From: an uncultured Clostridia bacterium
GTDB taxonomy: Bacteria; Bacillota; Clostridia; Christensenellales; Borkfalkiaceae
DNA length: 64,000 nt
Assembly: GCA_937912025.1 (NCBI GenBank)
Contig: CALDOZ010000027.1
Coordinates: 1 to 64,000 of the forward strand
Reading direction: 5' to 3'
Part shown: positions 8,785 to 17,463 of the stretch, one piece after another
Position numbering within the stretch: the first letter of the stretch is position 1
Layout: every line of letters starts with the position of its first letter
The notes under the pieces: generated by a model
Seen by the model: the letters and a program-made list of their open reading frames with translations, nothing else
What the model was told of the DNA's origin: nothing
Database searches by the model: none
Position numbers and translations under genes: made by a program

Positions 8785-10032
8785 TTGGGTAGAACTATTG
8801 CAATCGTTTCTAGTGGCGATGAAGAATATTTTTGCGATTATAAAATAGAAGAAGAATTAGAAGTTGATATTTATAATTGCGATGTAGACACAGAAGATGA
8901 TTCAAGTGTCACATATAAGGGAATATTGCTGAAGGATTTAAGAAATTCTCAATTTTATTATTCGCCTGTATTTTATTACACGCAAGAAACATGGAGCATG
9001 GCAAGTTTTCAGCAGTTTCGTTCTAATTTTTATTTTTATACTGGTAAGATTGAGAATGTTGATGAATTAAACGAGAATATAAGAATTAAAGCCATTACTT
9101 TTTATAATCCTATGCTTATCCATTATTTTACAAATCCTAGTTTAGGCATAAAGAAAAACGATAAAGAAGTAACATATATTTTAAAACTAAAGGATGCGGA
9201 CAAAAAAGAAATTATAATTAATCACAATAATGTAGAGAAGATAGAATTTGGAAGTACAGTCTCTAGCAGAGAAAAAAATAATCACCAAACTATTAATATA
9301 GAAGGCGAAAATTACGTTAAAATATATTTTATTAATGTTATTGGATACGAAGATATTCTTTCTTATATATCGGAGATGGATTCTTTTATAAATGCATATT
9401 ATCCAACAGGCTTACGTTCCTACGAAACAACTGTACATACCGAAAGCGGTAAAGTGTTCCGCTTATATCACAAGCTGTTGGGGAAAGAAAAATATTATAA
9501 TAAAGCGACACATAGACCAATAAAGACAAACTTTTTTGCTTATTTGGAAACTTTGTATAAAAAAGTTAATTATAGAAACGCAAGCAACAAAAATCAATAT
9601 TTACTGTTAGATTTCAAGCGTCCGACATCACTTGAAGACCAATTTATATTTTATTTTCGATACATAGATATGTTTATTGGGAAAAATAGGCTAACAGAAA
9701 AAGGAAAGCATCCGTCAAGAACGCATATTAGAATAAAAATGTTTTTGAATGAATTTTCGCATTTGTTTGATGGGAAAGATAGAAAAGATTTGTTGCAATT
9801 GAAAAATGAGATAAACTCTTTAAGAAGCCATTACGTTCATGAAGGATATTATTTTAACGACAATAAATTTAAGGTTACTCGAGATGATAAAACAACATAT
9901 GAAAAAGAAATGGATTACGATTGGTTGTATAGAATAACAAGAGCACTAAAATTAGGATCTTATATAATATTATACAAAGAAATTTTAGGTTTTGATATTG
10001 ATGAAAGCGAATTGAAAATATCAATACACTAA
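8785..10032 (+). CDS. HEPN-domain protein, ApeA-like defence candidate
   Basis: 415 residues, starting with TTG behind a good AAAGGAG. The C-terminal ~130 residues look like a HEPN RNase domain: Arg347-SHYV-His352 matches the Rx4-6H catalytic signature, preceded by a helix with conserved-looking acidic and hydrophobic positions. The N-terminal ~280 residues are beta-rich and resemble the large N-terminal region of ApeA-type HEPN proteins, which block phage growth by RNA cleavage. The family resemblance comes from general layout (long beta-rich N-terminus, C-terminal HEPN) and motif, so the ApeA name is tentative. It stands alone between the R-M operon and the helicase-DarT operon. Confidence 0.65.
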   Translation: MGRTIAIVSSGDEEYFCDYKIEEELEVDIYNCDVDTEDDSSVTYKGILLKDLRNSQFYYSPVFYYTQETWSMASFQQFRSNFYFYTGKIENVDELNENIRIKAITFYNPMLIHYFTNPSLGIKKNDKEVTYILKLKDADKKEIIINHNNVEKIEFGSTVSSREKNNHQTINIEGENYVKIYFINVIGYEDILSYISEMDSFINAYYPTGLRSYETTVHTESGKVFRLYHKLLGKEKYYNKATHRPIKTNFFAYLETLYKKVNYRNASNKNQYLLLDFKRPTSLEDQFIFYFRYIDMFIGKNRLTEKGKHPSRTHIRIKMFLNEFSHLFDGKDRKDLLQLKNEINSLRSHYVHEGYYFNDNKFKVTRDDKTTYEKEMDYDWLYRITRALKLGSYIILYKEILGFDIDESELKISIH

Positions 10033-10140
10033 TATTTTTCGAAAACGTCATGCTATTATATATTATAAGACAAAATATAACTAGACTACAGAGTGAAACA
10101 ATAGTTGGCATATCGAACAATATGATATTTGGCGATGTGG

Positions 10141-10168
10141 TTGACGTCGATTAAAATGGCGATATAAA
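10141..10168 (+). promoter_or_regulatory. Promoter of the helicase-DarT-glycohydrolase operon
   Basis: -35 TTGACG (10141-10146), a 16-base spacer and -10 TATAAA (10163-10168). An AAGGAG site at 10181 leads to the ATG at 10194. The 161-bp gap after the HEPN gene has no other obvious signal. Confidence 0.6.
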
Positions 10169-10193
10169 TTTATTTTGATTAAGGAGATTAGAA

Positions 10194-11582
10194 ATGATAG
10201 AACCGAAAGGAACACAAAAAGAAGTATTGGCTTTACCACCCAGTGGGCATACGGTTGTTTTGGGCACTGCTGGAAGTGGAAAAACGACAATGGCTTTGTT
10301 ATTGGCAAGAAAATTATCAAACTTAAGTGGTTCACCTAACGTTTTGGTGGTAACTTTTAATAGAGCGCTAGTTGCATATATGAATGCAATTCAATCATCA
10401 ACGCGAGGGGTCGTAGTGGAACATTTTCACCTATTTGCTTTGGGTTATTTAAAAAGTCAGGGGTTCAATACCGATTATGTTATTTTACCTGAAGATATAA
10501 AAGTAAACATAATAACCGAAATTGTGGAAGAAAAAAGAAAAAGCGCTCCGACCGAATCTACGTATTTACGTCCTGTAAACACCTTTTTAGAAGAGATAGA
10601 ATTTTTAGAAAGATTTGGGGTAAGTTCGTTAGAAGAATACGTCAGCATGGAAAGAGTAGGCCGTTCAGATACATATATAGCAAGAGATAAACGTAAATAT
10701 TTCTACAATGTTTATGAATCATATAAATCTAAACGCAAAGAAAAAGGGTATTTGTATGATTGGGATGATTTGGCTATAACTGTTTATAAAACCTTATTAT
10801 CTGATAAAAAAGAGAGGAGGTATAAGCATATTATTGTTGATGAAGGACAGGATTTTTCACCGATGATGTTAAAAGCCTTAGTGAAAGCCGTTGGAGAAGG
10901 GGGTTCGTTTACTTTCTTTGGCGATGTGGCTCAGCAAATTTATGGAAATGCATTATCTTGGAAGTCATCAGGTATTGATACTAAAAAAGTTTGGCGATTT
11001 GAAAATAATTACCGTAATCCTGTCGAAATCGCTGAGTTTGCTCAAGATATTGTTAAACATCCTAAATGGGAAGCAAAAGGCGAAGAGTATATTAAGCCTA
11101 AATTTGAGATTCCTGCCGCTGGTGTAAAACCCATGTTAATCAAATATAAAAGTATTGATGAGGAGAAACAAGGTTTTGCAAGGTTGTTAAAAAATCGTGG
11201 TGGGCGTAATGTAATTATTGTAAAAAATCGTCAATTTGTAAAAGATTTTATGAGCGAATTGCGTAAAAATGGTGTAATGTCTTCTGAAATACGTAAGGAA
11301 CAAAACAGTTCGATTCAAGATGGAGTATATGTGTCAACATTTCACTCTGCTAAAGGACTTGAATTTGATAATGTATTTATACCATACCTTAATGAAGAAG
11401 ATTATCCAGACTTAAAGATGCTAGATGACAGCGAGAATAAAGATAGAGTTTTTGCAAATGCACTCAAGTTGTTTTATGTAGCCGTTACTAGAGCTAGGCA
11501 AAGTGTAATAATGAGTTATTCATCGAAGTTAACAAAGGTATTTCCAGAGGATTCTGTTAATTATATTAGGAGAGAATTATGA
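10194..11582 (+). CDS. Small UvrD/Rep-like superfamily 1 helicase
   Basis: 462 residues with the SF1A motif series in order. The Walker A GTAGSGKT is at residues 24-31, the motif II DEGQD near 217-221, the motif III-like GDVAQQIYG near 243, an STFHSAKGLEF motif V-type stretch near 382, and the motif VI FYVAVTRAR near 428-436. It is much shorter than UvrD or PcrA (about 720 residues), so most of the accessory 1B/2B subdomains are missing. It should move on single-stranded DNA using ATP. The stop overlaps the start of the DarT-like gene (ATGA), so the two are made together. DarT enzymes modify single-stranded DNA, and a helicase partner that exposes or senses such DNA is a plausible but untested link. 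Confidence 0.88.
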   Translation: MIEPKGTQKEVLALPPSGHTVVLGTAGSGKTTMALLLARKLSNLSGSPNVLVVTFNRALVAYMNAIQSSTRGVVVEHFHLFALGYLKSQGFNTDYVILPEDIKVNIITEIVEEKRKSAPTESTYLRPVNTFLEEIEFLERFGVSSLEEYVSMERVGRSDTYIARDKRKYFYNVYESYKSKRKEKGYLYDWDDLAITVYKTLLSDKKERRYKHIIVDEGQDFSPMMLKALVKAVGEGGSFTFFGDVAQQIYGNALSWKSSGIDTKKVWRFENNYRNPVEIAEFAQDIVKHPKWEAKGEEYIKPKFEIPAAGVKPMLIKYKSIDEEKQGFARLLKNRGGRNVIIVKNRQFVKDFMSELRKNGVMSSEIRKEQNSSIQDGVYVSTFHSAKGLEFDNVFIPYLNEEDYPDLKMLDDSENKDRVFANALKLFYVAVTRARQSVIMSYSSKLTKVFPEDSVNYIRREL

Positions 11583-12280
11583 CGAATGATGAATTATATG
11601 ATATACTAATAAAAAGAGGGTCAACTCGATTGTGCCATTTTACAAAAACAAAAAGTCTTGTGCATATATTGGATTCGATAGAAGGAATAGTTGCTTCTGA
11701 TTTTATAAAATCAGATATAAAAAACCAAAATGATTTATCAAGGTGCGATGGACAGACGGATTATGTTTGCTGTTCTTTAGAATATCCAAATAGTTGGTAT
11801 TGGAAAAAAGCAGTTAACAGAGATCAAGATTTGGTTTTTTCAGATTGGGTAGTTTTAGTTATTGACTTGTCTATTATCAAGCAAGCAAAAATAAAATATT
11901 CTCCATGTAATGCGGCTAAGAATAATGGATATTATATTTCCGAAGATTTGTCTAAATTTAATAAATTATTTGATAATCCACTAACAATAGGGCAATCACG
12001 ATATCGAGAGACAAATATGCTTAAATGTTGTCCTACAGATGATCAAGCCGAGATTTTGATTTATAAGAACATACCTTTACGCTATATTAAAAGTATAATT
12101 GTAGGACATGAAAATGCGGCAAATAATATAAATGCAATATTAAAAGCTTTAGATAAAAATATAGAAATTATAATTGCGCCAGACGTGTGCAATACTAATT
12201 GGAGTAGGCTTGTACGATTAGGGGTGAGGCCTACGGAAGAAAAATATAAAAGTGATATTAATAATGGAGGCAAAATATGA
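11579..12280 (+). CDS. darT: DarT-like DNA ADP-ribosyltransferase toxin
   Basis: 233 residues. It reads as the DarT (DUF4433) family, which attaches ADP-ribose from NAD+ to bases in single-stranded DNA and stalls replication. Visible landmarks are the N-terminal HFT (His20-Phe21-Thr22) NAD-binding motif, an Arg at 55 in the SRCDG stretch, and the catalytic glutamate Glu158 in DDQAEILIY, the same place as the catalytic Glu near 160 of known DarT proteins. The middle motif normally read as YVPFYFNxRxPM is replaced here by YVCCSLEYPNSWYWKK, so the substrate loop has diverged and the target base may differ. Four-base overlaps join it to the helicase upstream and the glycohydrolase downstream, as expected for a toxin kept in step with its antidote. 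Confidence 0.8.
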   Translation: MTNDELYDILIKRGSTRLCHFTKTKSLVHILDSIEGIVASDFIKSDIKNQNDLSRCDGQTDYVCCSLEYPNSWYWKKAVNRDQDLVFSDWVVLVIDLSIIKQAKIKYSPCNAAKNNGYYISEDLSKFNKLFDNPLTIGQSRYRETNMLKCCPTDDQAEILIYKNIPLRYIKSIIVGHENAANNINAILKALDKNIEIIIAPDVCNTNWSRLVRLGVRPTEEKYKSDINNGGKI

Positions 12281-13764
12281 ATGCAATACCATCATTAACT
12301 GAAAAAAGTGCAGGGGCTATAATCTCATTTGCAATAGGTGATGCTTTGGGTTGGCCTAATGAATTCCGTTCGGAGAACACATCATATAATAAAAATTATA
12401 TAAGTCAATTTAAAGAGTGGAAAAAAAGAGCAGGTGGTCGTTATTGGGCACATACTGAAATTATTGCACCAGGTGAGTATAGTGATGATACGCAGTTAAT
12501 GCTTTCTGTTGCTAGAAGTTTATTATCTGGTAAAAATTGGAATGAATATTTCAAGACATATGAGTTGCCATTTTGGAAAAAGTATGAAAGAGGTGGGGGC
12601 TCTGCGGTTTTGAGAGCAGCATCATTGTGGGATAAAAAGATTGCTCCATGGCGTGATAAAGAAAAAATGAAATATTTTTATGCTGGTGGTAACGGGGCTG
12701 CAATGAGAATACTTCCACATGTAATTTTTAATTTGTCTACCGATGGATTTAAAAACATATATAATGATGTTGTAGAAAACGCTATAACAACACATGGTCA
12801 TCCGAGGGCAGTAATTGGGGCTTTGTGTTATGCATACGCATTATACTATTCATTGAAGAAAGATAAAACTTTAAGTTATGGTGAACTTATATCTGAAGTT
12901 TTAATTAATCATGAAGAATGGGGGCGTTTTCCAGAGAATTTAGATACCGAATGGCTCGATTTTGCGAATAAATTTTATAATTACGAGAAAGAATGGTATA
13001 ATTCACTCGAGATTAATTTGGAAAATTTAAAAACAATAAAAGAGGCTGTTTTATTAGGCTTGTTAGATACGGAGACAGAAACATTGAAATCAATACAAGC
13101 TTTCAATAAAAAAGTAAACGGAGCGGGAGATATAGCTGCCGTAAGTGCTATATATTTTGCTTCCAAATATGCAAATAATCCAGCATTAGGTATTAAACAA
13201 GCAGCTAATAGTTTTGGTATGGACACAGACACTATAGCAGCTATGACAGGTGGATTGCTTGGTGCGTTGTGTGGTGTTGATTGGATACCTTATGATTGGA
13301 AAATTGTACAAGATTATGATGCGTTACAGTTAATTTCAGAATGTTTAAGTTCATCCAATGGTCAGAAGATTTTGCAAGAACATATTTCTAATGTTAATGC
13401 GGAGTATGAATGGATAAGGTTGTCCATTGGAAAGGCAAGAAAAGAATCGGAAATGGTAATTCAATGTGGAAAAACGGGGGAAGTTTTTATTGAGAAGTAT
13501 ATCACGGCTCTAGGACAAACATTATACATTAAAGCATATTCGAGGACTGAAACAAGTGCTAAAAAAAGTTGGACTGAAACAATTAAAATAAATAATACTA
13601 AATTAAAAAGTACCATTATTGAGGATACTAACTGTAATATATCTTTATTAACATTATTAGATATTCACGATTTGAAAAATCAAGGCAAAAGTGTTCATGA
13701 AATTTCAAAGACCTTAAACATTGACGAAGAAGTCGTGAAAAAAATATTAGTCACTTTAAAATAA
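12277..13764 (+). CDS. ADP-ribosylglycohydrolase with C-terminal extension (putative antitoxin)
   Basis: 495 residues. Residues 10-345 are an ADP-ribosylglycohydrolase (ARH/DraG family). They show GDALGWPNEF near 21, YSDDTQ with Asp70-Asp71, a GNGAAMR stretch near 138, TTHGHPRA near 171, and the second metal site MDTDT (Asp316 and Asp318). These acidic residues bind the two Mg2+ ions used to remove ADP-ribose. The last ~150 residues are not part of that domain; they end with a segment like a small helix-turn-helix (SVHEISKTLNIDEEVVKKIL). It overlaps the DarT-like gene by four bases and closes the operon. Known DarT antitoxins are macrodomain DarG proteins, so a glycohydrolase in this position is the unusual feature. 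Its reversal of the DarT mark is inferred from position only. Confidence 0.88.
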   Translation: MNAIPSLTEKSAGAIISFAIGDALGWPNEFRSENTSYNKNYISQFKEWKKRAGGRYWAHTEIIAPGEYSDDTQLMLSVARSLLSGKNWNEYFKTYELPFWKKYERGGGSAVLRAASLWDKKIAPWRDKEKMKYFYAGGNGAAMRILPHVIFNLSTDGFKNIYNDVVENAITTHGHPRAVIGALCYAYALYYSLKKDKTLSYGELISEVLINHEEWGRFPENLDTEWLDFANKFYNYEKEWYNSLEINLENLKTIKEAVLLGLLDTETETLKSIQAFNKKVNGAGDIAAVSAIYFASKYANNPALGIKQAANSFGMDTDTIAAMTGGLLGALCGVDWIPYDWKIVQDYDALQLISECLSSSNGQKILQEHISNVNAEYEWIRLSIGKARKESEMVIQCGKTGEVFIEKYITALGQTLYIKAYSRTETSAKKSWTETIKINNTKLKSTIIEDTNCNISLLTLLDIHDLKNQGKSVHEISKTLNIDEEVVKKILVTLK

Positions 13765-13766
13765 TA

Positions 13767-13797
13767 TAAATAGCGGTAGGGTTTCTACCGCTATTTT
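13767..13797 (+). terminator. Terminator of the helicase-DarT operon
   Basis: AAATAGCGGTAG and CTACCGCTATTT form a perfect 12-bp stem around GGTTT, three bases after the glycohydrolase stop. Symmetry of the A/T flanks would let it work in both directions. Confidence 0.88.
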
Positions 13798-14128
13798 GCT
13801 AATTTGAATAGTGCTCTTTTAAAGAGTAACTGCCCAATGTGTCCAAGTGCCCAGCCTAATAAAACTAAAACAGACCGAAATCCACAAGCATCCCTTACTG
13901 TCCATTTTTAAAAAGTGTATTTTGGACGGTTGGACAGTTAGGACGGGTGTGTATTAAAATAAGACTATTTAATTTGCCGTTAGGTTGCGCGCTAATAAAG
14001 TCAGCGTACTTAACGAGCGTAACAATAAGGAGGTGGTTATATGATTGTGTTAACGTCTATCCTGGGCGAGCGTCCTAGATAGACGAAAAACTAAACAACT
14101 AAATAAAAAACAGGAGGTATATCAATTT
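13798..14128 (+). other. Noncoding left flank of the IS21 element
   Basis: A 331-bp gap with no gene. It holds repeated GGAC/GTCC boxes (13839-13955), which may be transposase binding sites. A hairpin follows with eight-base arms CGTCTATC (14054-14061) and GATAGACG (14078-14085) just ahead of istA. The ribosome binding site of istA is CAGGAGG at 14111-14117. Confidence 0.5.
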
Positions 14129-15610
14129 GTGAAAATTACTTTTGAAGATTACAAGAAAATCCAAGAACTGAAACGACAAGGATTTACCGCGAACCAGGCG
14201 ACGAAGAAGTTACCATATACGCAGTATAAGATATACAAGTACTGGGATATGGCGGAAGAGGACTTCTTTGAAGAAACTAACGCAGACAACAGTCCGTGTA
14301 GCGTTTATAGGGAATTTCTAATGGAAGAAATTAGGAAGAACAATAACGCCGGGGCTAGGATTTTGTACGATAAGGTTTTTGAAGAGTTTGGCGAAGTGAA
14401 GGTGTCGCTCGCGTCTTTGTTCCGTTACGTGAAAGGATTACGACGGCGTATGGGATTATCCGAGAAAATCGTGCGGGTAAAGCAAGCCGTTGAAATGCAA
14501 CCGCAAGGTTTAGAGGCGCAGGTAGATTTTGGACAAGCCAAGATGCTTAATATGTACGGACTGCCCGTGAAAGTGTACTTCTTTTGTATGGTGTTATCTT
14601 ACAGCCGAATGAAGTTCGTGTATTTTAGTCCCGACCCGTTTGACGCTTTGCATACGGCGTACGCCCACGAAAAAGCGTTCAAATATTATGGCGGACGTCC
14701 TAAGCAAATTCTATACGATCAAGACCGTACCATAGTGTCTAGTGAAAACGCTGGGAATATCATTTTTACGAAAGACTTTGACGGATACGTTAAGGCGGCG
14801 GGCTTTGACGCTATCGTTTGTAAGCCGTATAGTCCAGACACAAAAGGCAAGGTTGAAACGGTGGTAAAGACGGTAAAGGAATACTTTTTAGAAGGTCGTG
14901 AATATTGTGGGATAGACCGACTAAATAGCGACTGCCTTGCTTGGTTGGATAGAACGGGTAATAATTTAGCAATCCAGGCTCTGCGAAAATCACCGAGAGA
15001 GTTGTTTGAGCGTGAAAAGGGTGAACTGATTAAACACAAACCTATTGAAATAGATATATATCGCAATAGGATAGCCGTGGTGTTTTCGCCGTTTATCGTG
15101 AGGTATAAGGGGAATAGGTACTCCGTTCCGCCAAGCAAATGTAACGAAGGGGATAAAGTAAGGATAGAAGAGGAAGAAAACGCGTTACATATTATCAATT
15201 TGCAGACGGGCGAAAAGATTATTACACACAAGTTGGAACTGCAAAAAGGAAAGTCTGTCGTAAGGCGAGAAGTGAGTACAGTTGACTATCTTAAAACGGC
15301 AAAACGACGGTACGAACATAGCGACGTGATGGCCAACTTTTTAGAACGGATAGAAATTACTAAACCACGTTACTTGAAAGAACAGGCGGGACTACTTAGG
15401 CGTATAGAAAAAGAGTACACGCAAGCGGAAATACTAAACGCCGTTATTAAGTGCGCAAAAGACGACCGTTATTGTATGACTGAAGTGTTGAGTGAACTAC
15501 TAATTCATTTAGGCGAACGCAACCTGGAAGAAATTGCGCCGAAAGGAGCGATAACGCATTATAAAAACCTTGCAAAATATAACGTATTGACGGAGGTGAA
15601 ACGTGATTGA
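14129..15610 (+). CDS. istA: IS21 transposase IstA
   Basis: 493 residues, starting with GTG behind CAGGAGGTA. An N-terminal helix-turn-helix (residues 5-35) binds the ends. The integrase (rve) core has the acidic triad Asp133 (QVDFGQ), Asp197 (LYDQDR) and Glu243 (GKVETV). A beta-barrel C-terminal domain follows near 300-360. This enzyme cuts and joins the element's ends. The gene overlaps istB by eight bases, the classic IS21 arrangement in which both are needed for transposition. No frameshift or truncation is seen. Confidence 0.95.
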   Translation: MKITFEDYKKIQELKRQGFTANQATKKLPYTQYKIYKYWDMAEEDFFEETNADNSPCSVYREFLMEEIRKNNNAGARILYDKVFEEFGEVKVSLASLFRYVKGLRRRMGLSEKIVRVKQAVEMQPQGLEAQVDFGQAKMLNMYGLPVKVYFFCMVLSYSRMKFVYFSPDPFDALHTAYAHEKAFKYYGGRPKQILYDQDRTIVSSENAGNIIFTKDFDGYVKAAGFDAIVCKPYSPDTKGKVETVVKTVKEYFLEGREYCGIDRLNSDCLAWLDRTGNNLAIQALRKSPRELFEREKGELIKHKPIEIDIYRNRIAVVFSPFIVRYKGNRYSVPPSKCNEGDKVRIEEEENALHIINLQTGEKIITHKLELQKGKSVVRREVSTVDYLKTAKRRYEHSDVMANFLERIEITKPRYLKEQAGLLRRIEKEYTQAEILNAVIKCAKDDRYCMTEVLSELLIHLGERNLEEIAPKGAITHYKNLAKYNVLTEVKRD

Positions 15611-16343
15611 CCTTTCTAAAATACGAGAATTAGCAACCAAGTTAAGCCTTATGAATTTAGCGCGAACGTTAGACGGCATAAAAGCAACGGATAAAGAATG
15701 GAAGTTTTTATTGCGGATATTACGAACCGAGCAAGCGATACGTGATGGCAACAAAGAAAATCAATTAATCAAGCGCGCTCATTTTCCGTTTATAAAGACA
15801 ATTGACGAATTCGACTTTACAAATCAGCAAAGCGTGTCCAAATGGCACGCAGATAAATTGTCTGAACCAAGTTGGATTGAAAAAGGCTACAACGTGCTAG
15901 TGCTCGGTGGAGCAGGAACTGGCAAAACGCATCTAGCCGTTGCCCTAGGACTAAAAGCAATAGCGAAAAGCAAAAAGGTGTTTTATACGACGGTAAATGA
16001 ATTATTGTTTTGTATTAAAACGCAAAATGAAATAAAAAAGAGTAGCGCAAAACTACGCTACGCAGAAGAATGTGACCTTCTCATCATAGACGAACTGGGA
16101 TATACGCCGTTAGATAGAGAAGACATGCTAAAACTTTACGGGAAGATGGACTCGTATAATAAAAAGAAATCGCTAGTCGTTATAACGAATCGTGACTTTG
16201 AAGGCTGGGCAGAAATATTCCACGACGAAGTCATTGCAACGACGCTACTTGATAGGCTTATAGAAAACTGTCAAGTATTAAAATTAACGGGCGGAAGTTA
16301 CCGCCTAAGAACTCATCGAAACATATTTGAAATCGAGAGTTAA
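15603..16343 (+). CDS. istB: IS21 helper ATPase IstB
   Basis: 246 residues, GTG start inside the end of istA. It is a DnaC-like AAA+ ATPase: Walker A GGAGTGKT at residues 102-109, Walker B LLIIDELGYT near 160-169, and the C-terminal arginine stretch. IstB organises target DNA and activates IstA. Length and overlap match the family, so the element appears complete. Confidence 0.95.
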   Translation: MIDLSKIRELATKLSLMNLARTLDGIKATDKEWKFLLRILRTEQAIRDGNKENQLIKRAHFPFIKTIDEFDFTNQQSVSKWHADKLSEPSWIEKGYNVLVLGGAGTGKTHLAVALGLKAIAKSKKVFYTTVNELLFCIKTQNEIKKSSAKLRYAEECDLLIIDELGYTPLDREDMLKLYGKMDSYNKKKSLVVITNRDFEGWAEIFHDEVIATTLLDRLIENCQVLKLTGGSYRLRTHRNIFEIES

Positions 16344-16514
16344 AAAACTCTTACCCAAATTTGAAAATGCTCGTTCGAAAGAACGTTGACATATACGATT
16401 TTGTGAAACGCCGAAACGGTCACTAGGGGGTAGGGGGGATAAAAAACCCGGGTAAAAACCCCCTCCAACGGGGCCGCAACTCCGCGCGAAAAATCGCAAA
16501 ATCAAAAATCAAAC
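16344..16514. other. GC-rich noncoding right flank of IS21
   Basis: A stretch of conspicuous composition in an otherwise AT-rich window. It contains the small hairpin CGTTC-GAAA-GAACG (16371-16384) and a G/C block with GGGGGTAGGGGGG (16425-16437) that can pair with CCCCCT near 16460. No gene is visible. It directly abuts the duplicated esterase unit starting at 16515. Confidence 0.5.
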
Positions 16515-16565
16515 CCCACACACATACCCTAAAAACGAGATTTAGTCCCACACATACAAAAAATA

Positions 16566-16590
16566 GAAGTACCAAAAGGTGCTTTTTTTT
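16566..16590 (+). terminator. Terminator at the start of the cassette, copy 1
   Basis: AAGTACC AAAA GGTGCTT with a run of nine T. Almost the same hairpin (GAAGTACC AAAA GGTGCTTC) ends the cassette at 17465-17492, so the gene is bracketed by direct repeats of its terminator. Confidence 0.7.
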
Positions 16591-16641
16591 TGCTTACTAA
16601 TGGTTTGGACTGACGACTTCATTTTCAAGATGTGAAAACAA

Positions 16642-16670
16642 TTGACTTTACATATTAAGAAAAGTATAAT
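16642..16670 (+). promoter_or_regulatory. Promoter of the esterase cassette, copy 1
   Basis: -35 TTGACT (16642-16647), 17-base spacer, -10 TATAAT (16665-16670). A GGAG at 16688-16691 serves the ATG at 16699. Copy 2 has the same promoter at 23960-23988. Confidence 0.75.
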
Positions 16671-16698
16671 AAAAAAAGGATTTAAATGGAGTAGTTAA

Positions 16699-17436
16699 AT
16701 GATAACGCATCAAGATATTGAATACGAAGAAAATTTATGTTTAGACTTGTTCTTGCCGGAAAGCGAAAGTTTTGATTTGTTTGTTTATTTTCACGGGGGT
16801 GGATTAGAGCATGGCTCACGTAAAGGGATGGATATTTTTGCCAATACGTTGACGAAAAGCAATATTGCAACGGCATCTGTGGAATATAGAATGTATCCCA
16901 ACGCAAAATTTCCTGAATTTATACAAGATTGTGCATTGGCTGTTCGTTGGCTTAAAGACAATATTAAAAACTACGGAAAGTGCGATAGAATTTTTGTTGG
17001 TGGAAGTAGTGCGGGTGGATATTTATCCATGATGCTTTGTTTTGACAATAAATATTTTGAACAAGTGGGGATGTTACCTACCGATGTGGCAGGTTATATA
17101 CATGATTCAGGACAACCTACTGCACACTTTAGCGTTTTGAAAGAATTTGGCATTGACAGTAGAAGGCTTATTGTTGACCAAACAGCACCAATGTACTACG
17201 TTGGGTTGCAAGAAAAGTATTCGCCAATGATTTTTATCGTATCGAATAACGATATGTTTGCAAGGTATGAACAAACAATGTTAATGATAAAAACCTTAGA
17301 ACATTTTGGGCATAAAGACAACGTTTATTTACAAGTTCTTAACGGCAAGCATTGTGAACATACCTTAAAAGCAGATGAAAATGGAGAAGGCATTTTTGGT
17401 AACATTGTAAAAGACTTTATTAAAAAAATAAAATGA
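16699..17436 (+). CDS. Alpha/beta-hydrolase, esterase/lipase type (copy 1)
   Basis: 245 residues of an HSL/BD-FAE-like alpha/beta-hydrolase. The oxyanion motif FHGGG is near residue 31, the nucleophile elbow GGSSAGG near 107 with the central Ser, and a C-terminal Asp/His pair ends in NGKHCEH near 221. Enzymes of this kind remove acetyl or other acyl groups from small esters or decorated sugars, which would fit the surrounding glycosidases. There is no signal peptide, so it acts in the cytoplasm. It is monocistronic with its own promoter and terminators. An identical copy is encoded at 24017-24754. Confidence 0.85.
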   Translation: MITHQDIEYEENLCLDLFLPESESFDLFVYFHGGGLEHGSRKGMDIFANTLTKSNIATASVEYRMYPNAKFPEFIQDCALAVRWLKDNIKNYGKCDRIFVGGSSAGGYLSMMLCFDNKYFEQVGMLPTDVAGYIHDSGQPTAHFSVLKEFGIDSRRLIVDQTAPMYYVGLQEKYSPMIFIVSNNDMFARYEQTMLMIKTLEHFGHKDNVYLQVLNGKHCEHTLKADENGEGIFGNIVKDFIKKIK

Positions 17437-17463
17437 CAGCTTTTATGTAAGTGTTAGACAAAA

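Larger units (their letters stand above)
13798..16514 (+). mobile_element. IS21-family insertion sequence
   Basis: The element consists of overlapping istA and istB genes with noncoding flanks of about 330 and 170 bp. The exact ends are not resolved: no clean TG...CA terminal repeats could be matched by eye. The left flank carries several TGTCC/GGAC units (around 13839, 13909, 13933, 13941, 13950). Both flanks share the stretch AATTTGAA followed by TGCTC and a small palindrome (13801-13827 and 16357-16386). The codon use and dense open reading frames suggest a functional copy. It sits at the right end of the defence island. Confidence 0.75.

Noticed and set aside
1158..13797. A BREX, DISARM or Zorya-type multi-gene system
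   Set aside because: The hallmark genes (pglX/pglZ, drmA/B, zorA/B) are missing. The methylase and helicase fit an ordinary type III R-M pair, and the UvrD-like helicase belongs to the DarT operon.
14054..14085. Hairpin ahead of istA as a terminator
   Set aside because: No T run follows and it stands directly before the istA start; a leader or protein-binding structure is more likely.
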